A stretch of 64,000 bases of DNA, from the NCBI GenBank assembly GCA_947494335.1, contig CANLUT010000006.1, positions 53,176 through 117,175 on the forward strand, written 5' to 3'. A program made the translations under genes and the position numbers. The notes beneath the pieces are model-generated. The model had not been told where the DNA came from. It made no database searches and was given only the letters and a program-made list of their open reading frames with translations. Positions 17,906 through 26,838 of this stretch are shown here, in pieces. The DNA is from Oligoflexales bacterium. Its GTDB lineage: Bacteria; Bdellovibrionota_B; Oligoflexia; Oligoflexales; RGVZ01. The first letter of the stretch is position 1; every line of letters starts with the position of its first letter.

Positions 17906-19279
17906 TCACCGTGACGCATGAGAAAAGACCGCCATCTCAAATTGTCGCAAATGATTCAAAATCATAGTGGCTCGCGATAACAAAAGGTTACGAGTTGGCT
18001 GCGGGGCGTTTGCAATTGCCGATCGCACATCAATTTCCGCGTACTTCATGACAACGTATGAATTGTACAATCGACCAGAATCAAAGCTGCAAGGACAACC
18101 ACTAGTCATACAATGCACGTATTCATTCCATGTAATGATACTGTCGCTCAGCTTGTTAACAAAGTGGTCCGTCACCGGATAGAGGTAACTGTCACCATAG
18201 GTACTGGCCAATGACCGAAGATACAGTGCATCAGCCTGGATGGCTCGATGAGCTCCCTGAATGACAAAAATATCAGGCCACACCAATGCCAAAGTACGCA
18301 TCTCTTCAAAGCGAAAAACATCATTAGGTGAGAAACCTGGACCTGGTTTCTGAAGGGGCTCTGGGACTTGGGCAGGTTGAGACTGCGGTTCTTGTGCTGG
18401 CGTTGGCGTTGAGCTTGGCTTTGCATCGGGGGGCACCGAAGCTCCAAGGGGCATATTTCTCTTAAAATCAATGACAATGGCACGCTCTGTATTCGGCACG
18501 GCAAGACCTTTTTCCACGGATGTCAGAATCAGATTTGCTACACCGGCAAAAGACTCTGCGGAAACCGCGACATTGGAATACTCCTCACTCCACTCTTGCC
18601 GGCGGACCGGAGGCTCAGCTCCATTTCGAAACTCACTGACACTAATTCCAACGACTTTCCATTCGCCGTTGACGCTCGCAAATAACGGCCCACCAGAAAT
18701 TCCAGGACTTGAATCACAGTCGTGAAAAAGCTTTGCGCCAGCCACCTTGCGAACAGAACACCCCCACTGCACACTCCCCGTCAGTCCGCCATTAACGTCT
18801 GAGTTATAGCCTGCTAGATTCACAGAAAAAGGTAACGTCTTCTCCATCGACACCGCAGAGACACTCAAAAACTGCACTCCGGCGCCGACATCACCCTCCA
18901 TTTCCACAATTGCCCAATCGGTCGCTCGATCACCCTCTGGATTCAAGGAGCCTATCCACGCTCGAATAGGCCTTAGCGATGCAACGGCCTGCGCGTTTGT
19001 GAGTCCTAGATCAAAATATCTAAAATTCTCGCGTGGCTTTTGAGTCGCGACATCAAACACACAATGGGCAGCCGTCAGCATAGTCTTTTGCCCAATCATC
19101 ACACCCGAACATGAATTGCTAAGTTTACCTAAAGATGAAAATGGAACCTCATTGGTAACGATTCGCTGCCGATTATCCTCACCAAAAATATTTTTTGGCC
19201 GTGAGACCGAAGTTCCACAGCCAGCAAACATAAATAGCGTCACCAAACCGATCACTGATCGAAATACTGAAATGAACAT
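17906..19279 (-). CDS. Trypsin-like serine protease lipoprotein
   Basis: 457 residues. Lipobox FAGC (Cys21) indicates a lipoprotein. The S1 protease domain carries the triad His72 (LTAAHC), Asp121 (TDWAIVE) and Ser195 (PGISGGP), with several cysteines placed for disulfides. After about residue 285 comes a Pro/Gln/Ser-rich linker (about 286-325), then a helical C-terminal domain of about 130 residues that I do not recognise, containing a C-x6-CPC cluster (SGCPC). AAGGAGA precedes the ATG. Probably acts in the periplasm or on the cell surface. Confidence 0.88.
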   Translation of the reverse strand: MFISVFRSVIGLVTLFMFAGCGTSVSRPKNIFGEDNRQRIVTNEVPFSSLGKLSNSCSGVMIGQKTMLTAAHCVFDVATQKPRENFRYFDLGLTNAQAVASLRPIRAWIGSLNPEGDRATDWAIVEMEGDVGAGVQFLSVSAVSMEKTLPFSVNLAGYNSDVNGGLTGSVQWGCSVRKVAGAKLFHDCDSSPGISGGPLFASVNGEWKVVGISVSEFRNGAEPPVRRQEWSEEYSNVAVSAESFAGVANLILTSVEKGLAVPNTERAIVIDFKRNMPLGASVPPDAKPSSTPTPAQEPQSQPAQVPEPLQKPGPGFSPNDVFRFEEMRTLALVWPDIFVIQGAHRAIQADALYLRSLASTYGDSYLYPVTDHFVNKLSDSIITWNEYVHCMTSGCPCSFDSGRLYNSYVVMKYAEIDVRSAIANAPQPTRNLLLSRATMILNHLRQFEMAVFSHASR

Positions 19280-19458
19280 ACAAAAATCTCCTTATGTGAA
19301 GGGCTTTTACATCTCACCCTAAGGAGCTTCGTAGCGATCTATCCTTTCTTTGTCAAACGAGAGACATCCGATTTGCGTGCATTGCCACAACAAGTAGAAA
19401 ATGAATCAAATTGCATAGCAGAAAATTAATTTTTTTGGCGTGAATCAAAAATCCGCGA

Positions 19459-19986
19459 TCAGACAAAGGGCAGGTTTAATGACTTCACCATGATGAGCTC
19501 TCTGTCTAGTTTACGTCCGACTGGGTACCAATAGCAGGCAAAGGGATCAAAACCCAATCGAGCATAAAACTTCTGCGCCAAGAAATTCTCGGTCCAGACT
19601 CCAACGAAGATCACGTCTGAAGGATTAGGCGCCATCTGACTAAATGCAAAATCCATCAATCTTTGGCCGATTTTTTGCCGGTGATATGCGCGCTCGATGT
19701 AAAGCTGTTTGATTTCAAAATGGCGGCCAATGCCTAACACGACCGGCAATCCATTTTTACCAAACTTGATATATCCAATCGGTTTCTGATAGGAAAAGGC
19801 AATTCCATAGCGTGCGCCGTGACTCATATCATCACGGATTTTTTGTTCAGAATGGCTAGTGCTGAGAAAAAAACTGAGATCCACGGGATCATACAAGTGC
19901 GCAAAAGTCTGACTGAAAAGCCCGCCTCCTAGTCTGGAGAGAAGGCCGGCGTCTTCTTCATTCGCCGAACGAATTGAAATAGTCAT
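19459..19986 (-). CDS. GNAT-family N-acetyltransferase
   Basis: 175 residues. The GNAT core is visible: IKQLYIERAYHRQKIGQRLMDFA, the acetyl-CoA-binding stretch, and the C-terminal NFLAQKFYARLGFDPF. The N-terminal ISIRSANEEDAGLLSRLG is a typical beta1-alpha1 start. The substrate is unknown. I prefer ATG 19986; a TTG three codons earlier is possible and neither has a strong Shine-Dalgarno site. It follows nfu by about 42 nt on the same strand and may be the tail of the SUF transcript. The 179 nt to the protease gene hold nothing I can name. Confidence 0.85.
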   Translation of the reverse strand: MTISIRSANEEDAGLLSRLGGGLFSQTFAHLYDPVDLSFFLSTSHSEQKIRDDMSHGARYGIAFSYQKPIGYIKFGKNGLPVVLGIGRHFEIKQLYIERAYHRQKIGQRLMDFAFSQMAPNPSDVIFVGVWTENFLAQKFYARLGFDPFACYWYPVGRKLDRELIMVKSLNLPFV

Positions 19987-20028
19987 ACTGTCCAAAACTG
20001 AGGCTTCTTCATTCGCAGTCGCAACTGA

Positions 20029-20580
20029 TTAATCAAGTGTAACGATTTGAATGTGAGGATTGATCTCATGGCGCAAAATACTCTCGATACCACTTAGGGT
20101 TCCGGTGCGCGAGCTCGGACAGCTACCACAGGCACCTTCGTACTTGACCGTGACAATGTTATCGATGAAGTCCAGAACGACCAAGTCCCCTCCGTCGGCC
20201 TGAAGACCCGGACGAATCTCGCGATCAATCACCTCTTCAAGCTTCCGGCGATCATCAGACCAATTAGACTGATCGACAGGCGCATCCGCCGTAATAAATT
20301 CAGGATCGTGAGATGGTAGAAAGGTTTTGATAACCTCTATGATCTCCGACTCTAACACAGGCCAATCGCCGTGCCCATCCTGAGTAACGGTCAGAACATT
20401 TTCAAACAAATGAACAGCGGTGACATTGGGAAGACCCAAGATATTTGTCGCTAGTGGCACATGCAAACATTCCGCCGGGTGTACAAAGGTCACTTTGCCG
20501 ATTTTCTTAACGTCTTTCGCCGTGATGAACTTCAAGGCATTAGGGTTGGGTGTAGACTGGGTAATAACGCGCAAAGACAT
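20029..20580 (-). CDS. nfu: Nfu-type iron-sulfur carrier protein
   Basis: 183 residues. An N-terminal Nfu_N domain (TPNPNALKFI... about 9-90) is followed by a NifU C-terminal domain (about 108-183) with the cluster-binding CGSCPSS. The protein accepts [4Fe-4S] clusters from the SufBCD scaffold and delivers them to apo-enzymes. It lies 14 nt after sufU, consistent with being the last step of the operon's pathway. Confidence 0.93.
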   Translation of the reverse strand: MSLRVITQSTPNPNALKFITAKDVKKIGKVTFVHPAECLHVPLATNILGLPNVTAVHLFENVLTVTQDGHGDWPVLESEIIEVIKTFLPSHDPEFITADAPVDQSNWSDDRRKLEEVIDREIRPGLQADGGDLVVLDFIDNIVTVKYEGACGSCPSSRTGTLSGIESILRHEINPHIQIVTLD

Positions 20581-20594
20581 GATTCATGTTCTCC

Positions 20595-21047
20595 TTAGGA
20601 CTCAGTCGAAACCGACGTCTGGTCTGACAAACAAGACAGCATCGTACGCCATGGCAGCAGCACACACTTTGCGCGCGCCGGAAAGTCTTTTATCGAACAA
20701 AAAGCTAATGCCGAGCTATCCTTCAATTGCAGGGGATTGCCATGAGCCCCCTTCAGAAGGGCTTCAAAGGAGATGGCGGTCTCTTTTGCATCGGAAATCG
20801 ATTTTTTCGAGATCAACTCCATCATCACAGACGCACTCGCTCGACAAAGCGCGCAGGATTGAGCCGTAAACCCGACCACACCCAAAGAATCGTCTGTCAC
20901 TAATACTTCGATCACAATCCGGTCTCCGCAGATCGGATTGAAGCCTTCCGCCCTGTGAGTTGCGCCTGTGACGGCACCATAACACCGTGGCGAACGATTA
21001 TGATCTAAAACCACTGACTGGTATAAATCTGACGCATGGGGACTCAA
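20595..21047 (-). CDS. sufU: SufU, zinc-dependent sulfurtransferase partner of SufS
   Basis: About 150 residues. LYQSVVLDHNRSPR opens the IscU/SufU fold; NPICGD, SCALC and KCVLLPW supply the Cys-Asp-Cys-Cys zinc ligands of SufU, which takes persulfide sulfur from SufS. The start is a judgement: TTG at 21047 has AGGAG 8 nt upstream and overlaps the sufS stop as TTGA, mimicking the usual ATGA coupling; a TTG at 21071 would add eight residues. No SufE or SufA gene is present, so SufU fills the sulfur-transfer role. Confidence 0.9.
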   Translation of the reverse strand: MSPHASDLYQSVVLDHNRSPRCYGAVTGATHRAEGFNPICGDRIVIEVLVTDDSLGVVGFTAQSCALCRASASVMMELISKKSISDAKETAISFEALLKGAHGNPLQLKDSSALAFCSIKDFPARAKCVLLPWRTMLSCLSDQTSVSTES

Positions 21048-22288
21048 GCAAACAACTCCTGCGTCTTCCAAAGCGCCTTCACGAGGCAGTCAACGTCTTC
21101 CTCATTATTGTAAATACTAAAGCTAGCGCGCGATGTTGCGGGCACACCAAAACGAGCCATGAGTGGTTGGGTACAATGATGCCCTGTTCTAATGGCTACT
21201 CCGTAAGAGTCCAAAATCGAACCGACATCATGAGGATGAATATTGCCCATAACGATACTAAAAATCGGGATCTTTGGCGTAGCCGTGCCAATAACTCTAA
21301 GATTGACGACCTCGCCTAAGGCTTTTTCTGCCTTGGAAAGAAGGTGATCCTCATGAGCTTTGATCGCCTTAAAACCAATATCTTCAGACACAAATCTGAT
21401 TGCCTCACCCAGGCCAATGACTCCGGCTATATCCGGAGTTCCAGCCTCAAACTTCGCAGGAGCGTCGGCGTAAACAGTCTTCTCGAAACTCACGGTTTTG
21501 ATCATATCGCCACCGCCTAGAAATGGCGGCATCGCATCTAGATGCTCTATCTTACCCCACAACACCCCAACCCCTGTGGGTCCAAAAAGTTTGTGACCAG
21601 AAAAAGCGAGAAAATCTGCCCCAAGAGCTTGCACATCAATCGGCACATGAGCGATAGCCTGTGCTGCGTCAACCAACATTGGAACGCCTGCACTGCGGGC
21701 CGCGGCAATCATCTCGCGAATCGGCGCTACGACGCCTAGGGCGTTTGATATCCATAGACAGGAAATAAACTTCGTTCGCGGTGTGATTAGCTTTTTAAAA
21801 GCCTCAAAATTTACAGCACCATCATCATTTACCGGACAAACAACAATCTTTGCGCCCGTTTCCTCACAAACCATCTGCCAAGGCACAATGTTGGCATGGT
21901 GTTCTAAACAAGTCAGAAGAATTTCATCACCAGCCTTTAGGCGCGGCTTTACAAAGGAGCGGGCGACCAGATTGATGCTTCCCGTAGTACCAGTTGTAAA
22001 GACGATTTCTCGTTCGTCTTTAGCGTTAAGAAACTGCTGGGTCGTTGTCCTTGTTCCTTCGTAGAGGCCCGTGGCCTCTTCACTTAGAAGGTGAACTGCT
22101 CGATGGATATTGGCTGTCCCCCGACGGTAATAGTGCTCCACAGCTCGGATGACCCGCAAAGGCTTTAGTGTTGTTGCAGCCGAGTCTAGATAAGTTAAAC
22201 GCTTACCCCGGATATCACGGCTTAGAACTGGGAACTCTTGTCGCAGCGCTTCGACATTCAAAGATCCATTAGGCGCAAAGGTCGTCAT
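21044..22288 (-). CDS. sufS: Cysteine desulfurase SufS
   Basis: 414 residues. PLP enzyme that extracts sulfur from cysteine. Conserved points: N-terminal RGKRLTYLDSAATT, PLP-lysine in SGHKLFGPTG, and the catalytic cysteine in RTGHHCTQP. The length is normal for group II desulfurases. The start overlaps sufD by ATGA and the stop overlaps sufU. Confidence 0.96.
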   Translation of the reverse strand: MTTFAPNGSLNVEALRQEFPVLSRDIRGKRLTYLDSAATTLKPLRVIRAVEHYYRRGTANIHRAVHLLSEEATGLYEGTRTTTQQFLNAKDEREIVFTTGTTGSINLVARSFVKPRLKAGDEILLTCLEHHANIVPWQMVCEETGAKIVVCPVNDDGAVNFEAFKKLITPRTKFISCLWISNALGVVAPIREMIAAARSAGVPMLVDAAQAIAHVPIDVQALGADFLAFSGHKLFGPTGVGVLWGKIEHLDAMPPFLGGGDMIKTVSFEKTVYADAPAKFEAGTPDIAGVIGLGEAIRFVSEDIGFKAIKAHEDHLLSKAEKALGEVVNLRVIGTATPKIPIFSIVMGNIHPHDVGSILDSYGVAIRTGHHCTQPLMARFGVPATSRASFSIYNNEEDVDCLVKALWKTQELFA

Positions 22289-23625
22289 GATGACGCTCCA
22301 GCACGACGCACTTCCTGGGCAAACCAGTCGGCAACACGGGCGTTCAAAAGACGTTTTGCGCTGTCATCTTTGAGACGCATGACCACGTCGTCGGCAAATC
22401 CGCGGCACAACATAGCCATAGCCTCGGCGCGTCCGATGCAACGACTCTGCAGGTAAAATAGCTCCAATGGATCCACTGACCCGATAGCCGCTCCATGAGA
22501 TGCTTTGACGTCGTCGGCATCAATTTCGAGCTGAGGTTTTGCATCGATCTCAGCAGCCTTACTTAATAATAGATTTTTCGATGTCTGATAGGCCTCTGTC
22601 TTTTGAGCGTCCTTTCGGATAAATATTTTTCCGTTGAAAACAGCTCGACTCTCATCGTTCAAAATACCCTTATAGAGCTGATGGGTTCGACAGTACCCCA
22701 CCTGATGGTCAACACAGGTATGATGATCCACATGCTCGTTGTGCCTTGTTAGGTATAGTCCGTTAATAATGCACTCGGCGTCAGGGGCAGTGTATTTGAC
22801 ATCTACGTTGACGCGAGCCAATCGACATCCCGCTAATAGCGAGAATGTCTCAAAACAACTCCCACGATCAAGAACAACACTCACAGAGCCGGTGTGAAAC
22901 AGGTCGGGAGCAGAGACAATGCGGTAGTAGCCACAATCTGCCAGCGCACCCAGTTTAAATTGGGTGAGGCCGTTGGACCAACCAGATGTCGTCGACCCTA
23001 TGGCAATAAACTCTTCAACAACCCTTAGCTTTGCCCCGTCTTCCAGCGCAAACACTAAACGCGTTGCAGAGACTTCGGATGAAGAGCCAGGAGTTGCTAT
23101 GTGTAAAATGTGAAGAGGTTTGTCAACGATTTGGTTTTTCTTGATTTTAAAGACGGCTCCATTACGAGCGAAACCGGCATTCATTGCCGCAAAAAGTCCC
23201 GTCATTCCTGGAGCTGATTGCCAAGCGTCCCACCAATCAGCGTCATACTCAGACTCTGCCTGAGACAATGTTTTAAAACCTATCGCAGCTAGTGCTGACT
23301 TGTCAGATAAATCCTGGTCAAGGCAACCATCAATAAACACCAAGACCAAAGAGTAAGCCTGCTTCTTTGATTGCACCAAACGATCAACGTCAGGATGAAC
23401 CGCATTGGACTTTACGGAACCGTTCAGAACAAAGCCCTTTTCCAGCAGTGGTCTAAGGCTTGTGTACTTCCACTCTTCATGCCGGGTGGTCGGGAGACCA
23501 TCAGCCAAAATCTTTCGTACAGAGCGTTCGCGACGCTCAGTCACTTGACGCGGTTCGTCAGTTTGAGATCGCCGGCGCTGATCCCACGCTTGTTCAATAG
23601 ATTGGACTGTAGAAAATGTTGTCAT
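22285..23625 (-). CDS. sufD: SufD, Fe-S scaffold subunit
   Basis: 446 residues. The C-terminal half shows the SufB/SufD beta-helix signature (LYKGILNDESRAVFNGKIFIRKDAQKT; KASHGAAIGSVDPLELFYLQSRCI). It forms the SufBC2D complex. The N-terminal part is divergent, as in many SufD proteins. It starts 14 nt after sufC and overlaps sufS. Confidence 0.95.
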   Translation of the reverse strand: MTTFSTVQSIEQAWDQRRRSQTDEPRQVTERRERSVRKILADGLPTTRHEEWKYTSLRPLLEKGFVLNGSVKSNAVHPDVDRLVQSKKQAYSLVLVFIDGCLDQDLSDKSALAAIGFKTLSQAESEYDADWWDAWQSAPGMTGLFAAMNAGFARNGAVFKIKKNQIVDKPLHILHIATPGSSSEVSATRLVFALEDGAKLRVVEEFIAIGSTTSGWSNGLTQFKLGALADCGYYRIVSAPDLFHTGSVSVVLDRGSCFETFSLLAGCRLARVNVDVKYTAPDAECIINGLYLTRHNEHVDHHTCVDHQVGYCRTHQLYKGILNDESRAVFNGKIFIRKDAQKTEAYQTSKNLLLSKAAEIDAKPQLEIDADDVKASHGAAIGSVDPLELFYLQSRCIGRAEAMAMLCRGFADDVVMRLKDDSAKRLLNARVADWFAQEVRRAGASS

Positions 23626-23639
23626 CTATTCCATCACTC

Positions 23640-24410
23640 TCAGTGGGCAAGGTCTTTTAAAATCCAGTCGTAACCCTTCTCTTCAATCTCAAGAGCCAGC
23701 TCCTTGCCACCACTCTTGATGATTTTGCCCTGATAAAGTACATGCACGAAATCAGGCACAATATAATTCAAAATCCGCTGATAGTGGGTCACAAGCACGA
23801 CGGCGTTATCCTTCCGGCGAAGCTTGTTGACGCCATCAGAGACAATCCTGAGAGAGTCAACATCGAGACCTGAGTCAGTCTCATCCAAAAACGCCAGCCG
23901 CGGCTGAATAATCGCCATCTGTAAAATTTCATTCCGTTTCTTTTCACCGCCAGAAAACGCCACATTGACTTCGCGGTCGATAAACTTCTCGTCCATCCCC
24001 AAAAGCTTGCACTTTTCCTTGAGCACAGGAGCAAACGCCTCTTCGGAAACTTCTTTCGCGCCTTGGTACTTACAAACTGCGTTGAAGGCAGCTCTCAAAA
24101 AGACACTGTTGGGAACGCCCGGAATCTCAACCGGGTACTGATAGGCTAGAAAGATGCCATTACGCGCGCGATCCTCTGGACTCATATCCAGGACGTTACG
24201 CATGCGAAGATTCACTTCAAAATTGACTTCACCCGAGGTGACCTCATAGTCTGGATGCCCTGCTAAGACCTTGGACAGAGTGCTCTTACCGGAACCGTTC
24301 GGCCCCATGATGGCATGGACTTCGCCCTCATTGACCTTAAGGCTAAGACCCTTGAGAATCTCTTTACCATCCACAGTTGCATGGAGATTTTTTATTTCCA
24401 ACATTGTCAT
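23640..24410 (-). CDS. sufC: SufC, ATPase of the SUF scaffold
   Basis: 256 residues. Walker A GPNGSGKSTLS, ABC signature FSGGEKKRNE and Walker B RLAFLDETDSGLD are clear; the DETDSGLD wording is typical of SufC. Soluble ABC ATPase that drives conformational change in SufBCD. Start ATG 24410 with GAGGAAA upstream; a second ATG two codons later is possible. Confidence 0.97.
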   Translation of the reverse strand: MTMLEIKNLHATVDGKEILKGLSLKVNEGEVHAIMGPNGSGKSTLSKVLAGHPDYEVTSGEVNFEVNLRMRNVLDMSPEDRARNGIFLAYQYPVEIPGVPNSVFLRAAFNAVCKYQGAKEVSEEAFAPVLKEKCKLLGMDEKFIDREVNVAFSGGEKKRNEILQMAIIQPRLAFLDETDSGLDVDSLRIVSDGVNKLRRKDNAVVLVTHYQRILNYIVPDFVHVLYQGKIIKSGGKELALEIEEKGYDWILKDLAH

Positions 24411-24437
24411 GCGTTCTTTTCCTCTCGCCAGTACTGT

Positions 24438-25886
24438 TTAACCGACACTTCCCTCTAACTTCATCTCAAGTAACTTCACCGCCTCAACGCTGAATTCAAG
24501 GGGAAGCGTCTTGAAAACATCCTTACAAAATCCGTGCAAAAGAAGGCTGACAGCCCCCTCCTCATCGATACCACGACTTTTCATGTAAAAAATTTGATCT
24601 GCAGAGATCTTTGACGTGGTTGCTTCATGCTCGACAATCGCAGAGTCATTTTTGACTTCAAGATACGGGTGCGTGTTCGCCGTGCAGCGATCTCCCACGA
24701 GCATGCTATCACACTGACTGAAGTTACGTGCGTTTTCTGCCGATGGAAAAATCTTCACCTGTCCACGATAGGTGTTTCGTGAGTCATCACAGCTAATACC
24801 TTTACTGATAATGCGCGAAGACGTGTTCTTGCCGATATGAATCATCTTCGTACCAGTGTCTGCTTGCATTTTATTATTGGTCAGCGCGACCGAGTAAAAC
24901 TCTCCAGCTGAATGGTCGCCCTTGAGAATCACGCTCGGATACTTCCAAGTGATTGCCGAACCAGTTTCGACCTGGGTCCAACTAATCTTGCTGTGAGCAC
25001 CCTGGCAGATACCGCGTTTTGTGACAAAGTTGTAAATGCCTCCCTTACCCTCTTTGTCTCCCGCGTACCAGTTTTGAACTGTCGAGTATTTGATCTCGGC
25101 TTTTTCTAGCGCCACTAATTCGACGACCGCTGCATGCAATTGGTTTTCATCACGCATGGGCGCCGTGCAGCCTTCCAGATAGCTGACGTAGCTACCCTCT
25201 TCAGCCACAATCAATGTGCGTTCAAATTGTCCCGTCTCACGGGCATTGATACGAAAGTATGTCGACAGGTCTAGGGGACAGCGCACACCCTTAGGAATGA
25301 ACACGAAAGATCCGTCAGTGAAGACAGCGCTATTGAGTGCAGCATAGTAGTTGTCTTTATAGGGAACCACTGAGCCAAGATATTTCTCGACGATTTCAGG
25401 ATGGTTTTGAATCGCTTCAGTCAGTGAGCAAAAGATCACGCCCGCAGCAGCAAGCTCTTCTTGATGGGTTGTTCCTACTGAAACACTGTCAAACACAGCA
25501 TCAATAGCCACGCCCGTCAGACGCTTTTGCTCAGAGAGAGGGATCCCTAGTTTATTGAATGTTTCAAGCAACTCTGGATCAATCTCATCGAGGGACTTCG
25601 GTCCTTCGCCACCTTTTTTGGATTTTGGGGCTGAGTAGTAGCGAATCTCCTGAAAATCCACGGGAGCATATGACACATCAGCCCATGTGGGCTCTTTCAA
25701 GGTGAGCCAGTGGCGATAAGCTTTAATTCGAAATTCTCTAACAAAAGGCGGATCATTGCGCTTATCTGCAATGAGGTTAACGATGTCTTCACTCAGACCT
25801 TTTGGAAAAAACTCCGTCTCGATCTGGGTTTCGAACCCATATTTGTATTCACGGTCAGTCAGGGACTCCTTGACAATCTCAGCCAT
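24438..25886 (-). CDS. sufB: SufB, Fe-S scaffold subunit
   Basis: 482 residues. The main scaffold on which clusters are built. Family segments include [42 protein letters not shown]-like [12 protein letters not shown], and near the C-terminus [14 protein letters not shown] plus HEATTSKIS. The length is normal. It starts inside the last codons of the rrf2 gene (8-nt overlap), tying its translation to the regulator. Confidence 0.97.
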   Translation of the reverse strand: MAEIVKESLTDREYKYGFETQIETEFFPKGLSEDIVNLIADKRNDPPFVREFRIKAYRHWLTLKEPTWADVSYAPVDFQEIRYYSAPKSKKGGEGPKSLDEIDPELLETFNKLGIPLSEQKRLTGVAIDAVFDSVSVGTTHQEELAAAGVIFCSLTEAIQNHPEIVEKYLGSVVPYKDNYYAALNSAVFTDGSFVFIPKGVRCPLDLSTYFRINARETGQFERTLIVAEEGSYVSYLEGCTAPMRDENQLHAAVVELVALEKAEIKYSTVQNWYAGDKEGKGGIYNFVTKRGICQGAHSKISWTQVETGSAITWKYPSVILKGDHSAGEFYSVALTNNKMQADTGTKMIHIGKNTSSRIISKGISCDDSRNTYRGQVKIFPSAENARNFSQCDSMLVGDRCTANTHPYLEVKNDSAIVEHEATTSKISADQIFYMKSRGIDEEGAVSLLLHGFCKDVFKTLPLEFSVEAVKLLEMKLEGSVG

Positions 25887-26448
25887 CGAGCCTTACTCCG
25901 CTAAGATTTTCTGTCGATTTGCGACGATTATGCATCGCTAATTCACCCGCCTCACAACGCCCGCCACTTCGACATTCCTGAACCGATGGCGTCGCGCAAA
26001 GGTGCTCAACGGCCAAAATATTTCCGTTTTCAACTTCTCCCACCCAACGCTTTGCTAAAGCTCCTAACTTGATGCCACTCAAACTCGATTTAAGCGAGCC
26101 GTAGATGGAGTACCAAGCATCACGCGATGAGCAACTGGACTCAAAATCACAGGCCTGACCCGAGGAGATACACTCCACTGGAATCATGCTTTCTTCTACC
26201 GAGGAGAAAAGATCCCACATGGAGATATCATCAGCAGGGCGAGCTAGTTTGTAGCCCCCGCTACGGCCTCGGATACTTTCAACCAAATTGCCGGCGCGCA
26301 GCTTAACCATAATCTGATCCAGGTAATCTGTTGGTATTCCCTGACGTGACGCAATTTCACTACGCCTGACAAGTGGCTGCTCAGCCCCATAACGGGCCAA
26401 ATCCATCATAATTTTGAGCGCATAACGGCTTCGAGACGTTAGATTCAC
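25879..26448 (-). CDS. Rrf2-family (IscR-like) regulator of the SUF operon
   Basis: 189 residues. Winged-helix DNA-binding domain at the N-terminus ([16 protein letters not shown] ... [34 protein letters not shown]), then the cysteine triad Cys93, Cys100, Cys106 that should hold an Fe-S cluster, as in IscR. The tail is about 27 residues longer than E. coli IscR and carries a second triad (Cys151, Cys159, Cys165). GTG start with AAGGAGAT about 8 nt upstream. As first gene of the SUF operon it probably senses cluster supply and autoregulates. Confidence 0.92.
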   Translation of the reverse strand: MNLTSRSRYALKIMMDLARYGAEQPLVRRSEIASRQGIPTDYLDQIMVKLRAGNLVESIRGRSGGYKLARPADDISMWDLFSSVEESMIPVECISSGQACDFESSCSSRDAWYSIYGSLKSSLSGIKLGALAKRWVGEVENGNILAVEHLCATPSVQECRSGGRCEAGELAMHNRRKSTENLSGVRLDG

Positions 26449-26480
26449 GGGATATCTCCTTCAACTGAACCGAGGACAAT

Positions 26481-26509
26481 TGTTTAGCTCCCAGGTCAAC
26501 ATTTGGCAA
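26481..26509 (-). promoter_or_regulatory. Candidate SUF operon promoter
   Basis: On the minus strand TTGCCA (26504-26509) and TAAACA (26481-26486) are 17 nt apart and about 33 nt before the GTG of the regulator gene. The -10 is weak, as expected for a regulated promoter. Confidence 0.35.
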
Positions 26510-26755
26510 TAGGATTCAGCGTAATCCTGACTAAAAGTTTCAAGATTTTAACCCACTGAAATAATTGGATCTTAAGTTATATCTGCCAGGCTTTATGCTC
26601 GACTCTTTCCCAGATTGCATTGTCCTATATCCAAACACCTCCACCCCACGCCCAATTTAAATGAGAGATGTCTCTCAAAAATTATCAGCAGTCGCTCTGC
26701 TAGCAATGCGTGATCAGTTGGCCAATTACATTGATCTAAACCGGTTCCGGGCGCG

Positions 26756-26785
26756 TTGACTGGGCTTTGAGATCCCCCGTACAAT
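26756..26785 (+). promoter_or_regulatory. Promoter of the lipoprotein gene
   Basis: TTGACT (26756-26761), 18-nt spacer, TACAAT (26780-26785); 5 of 6 consensus bases in each box. Start expected near 26792, 47 nt before the ATG. The segment CCCCGTACAATA recurs in the promoter at 38799-38828. Confidence 0.6.
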
Positions 26786-26838
26786 ATAGGGCAGAGTTTC
26801 CATTTTTATCAAAAGTTCCCATATGGTCAGGTGTCACT

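Larger units (their letters stand above)
26449..26838. other. Divergent intergenic region, no gene seen
   Basis: About 390 nt between the SUF regulator and the lipoprotein gene. It holds the SUF promoter candidate on one side and a good promoter at 26756-26785 on the other. A loose IscR-like element, CCTGACTAAAAGTTTCAAG (26526-26544), lies upstream of the SUF promoter. The rest shows no RNA gene or repeat I can support. Confidence 0.6.

Noticed and set aside
26526-26544. CCTGACTAAAAGTTTCAAG as an IscR-type operator
   Set aside because: Only a loose two-half match with wrong half-site spacing, upstream of the predicted promoter; kept as a note, not a feature.
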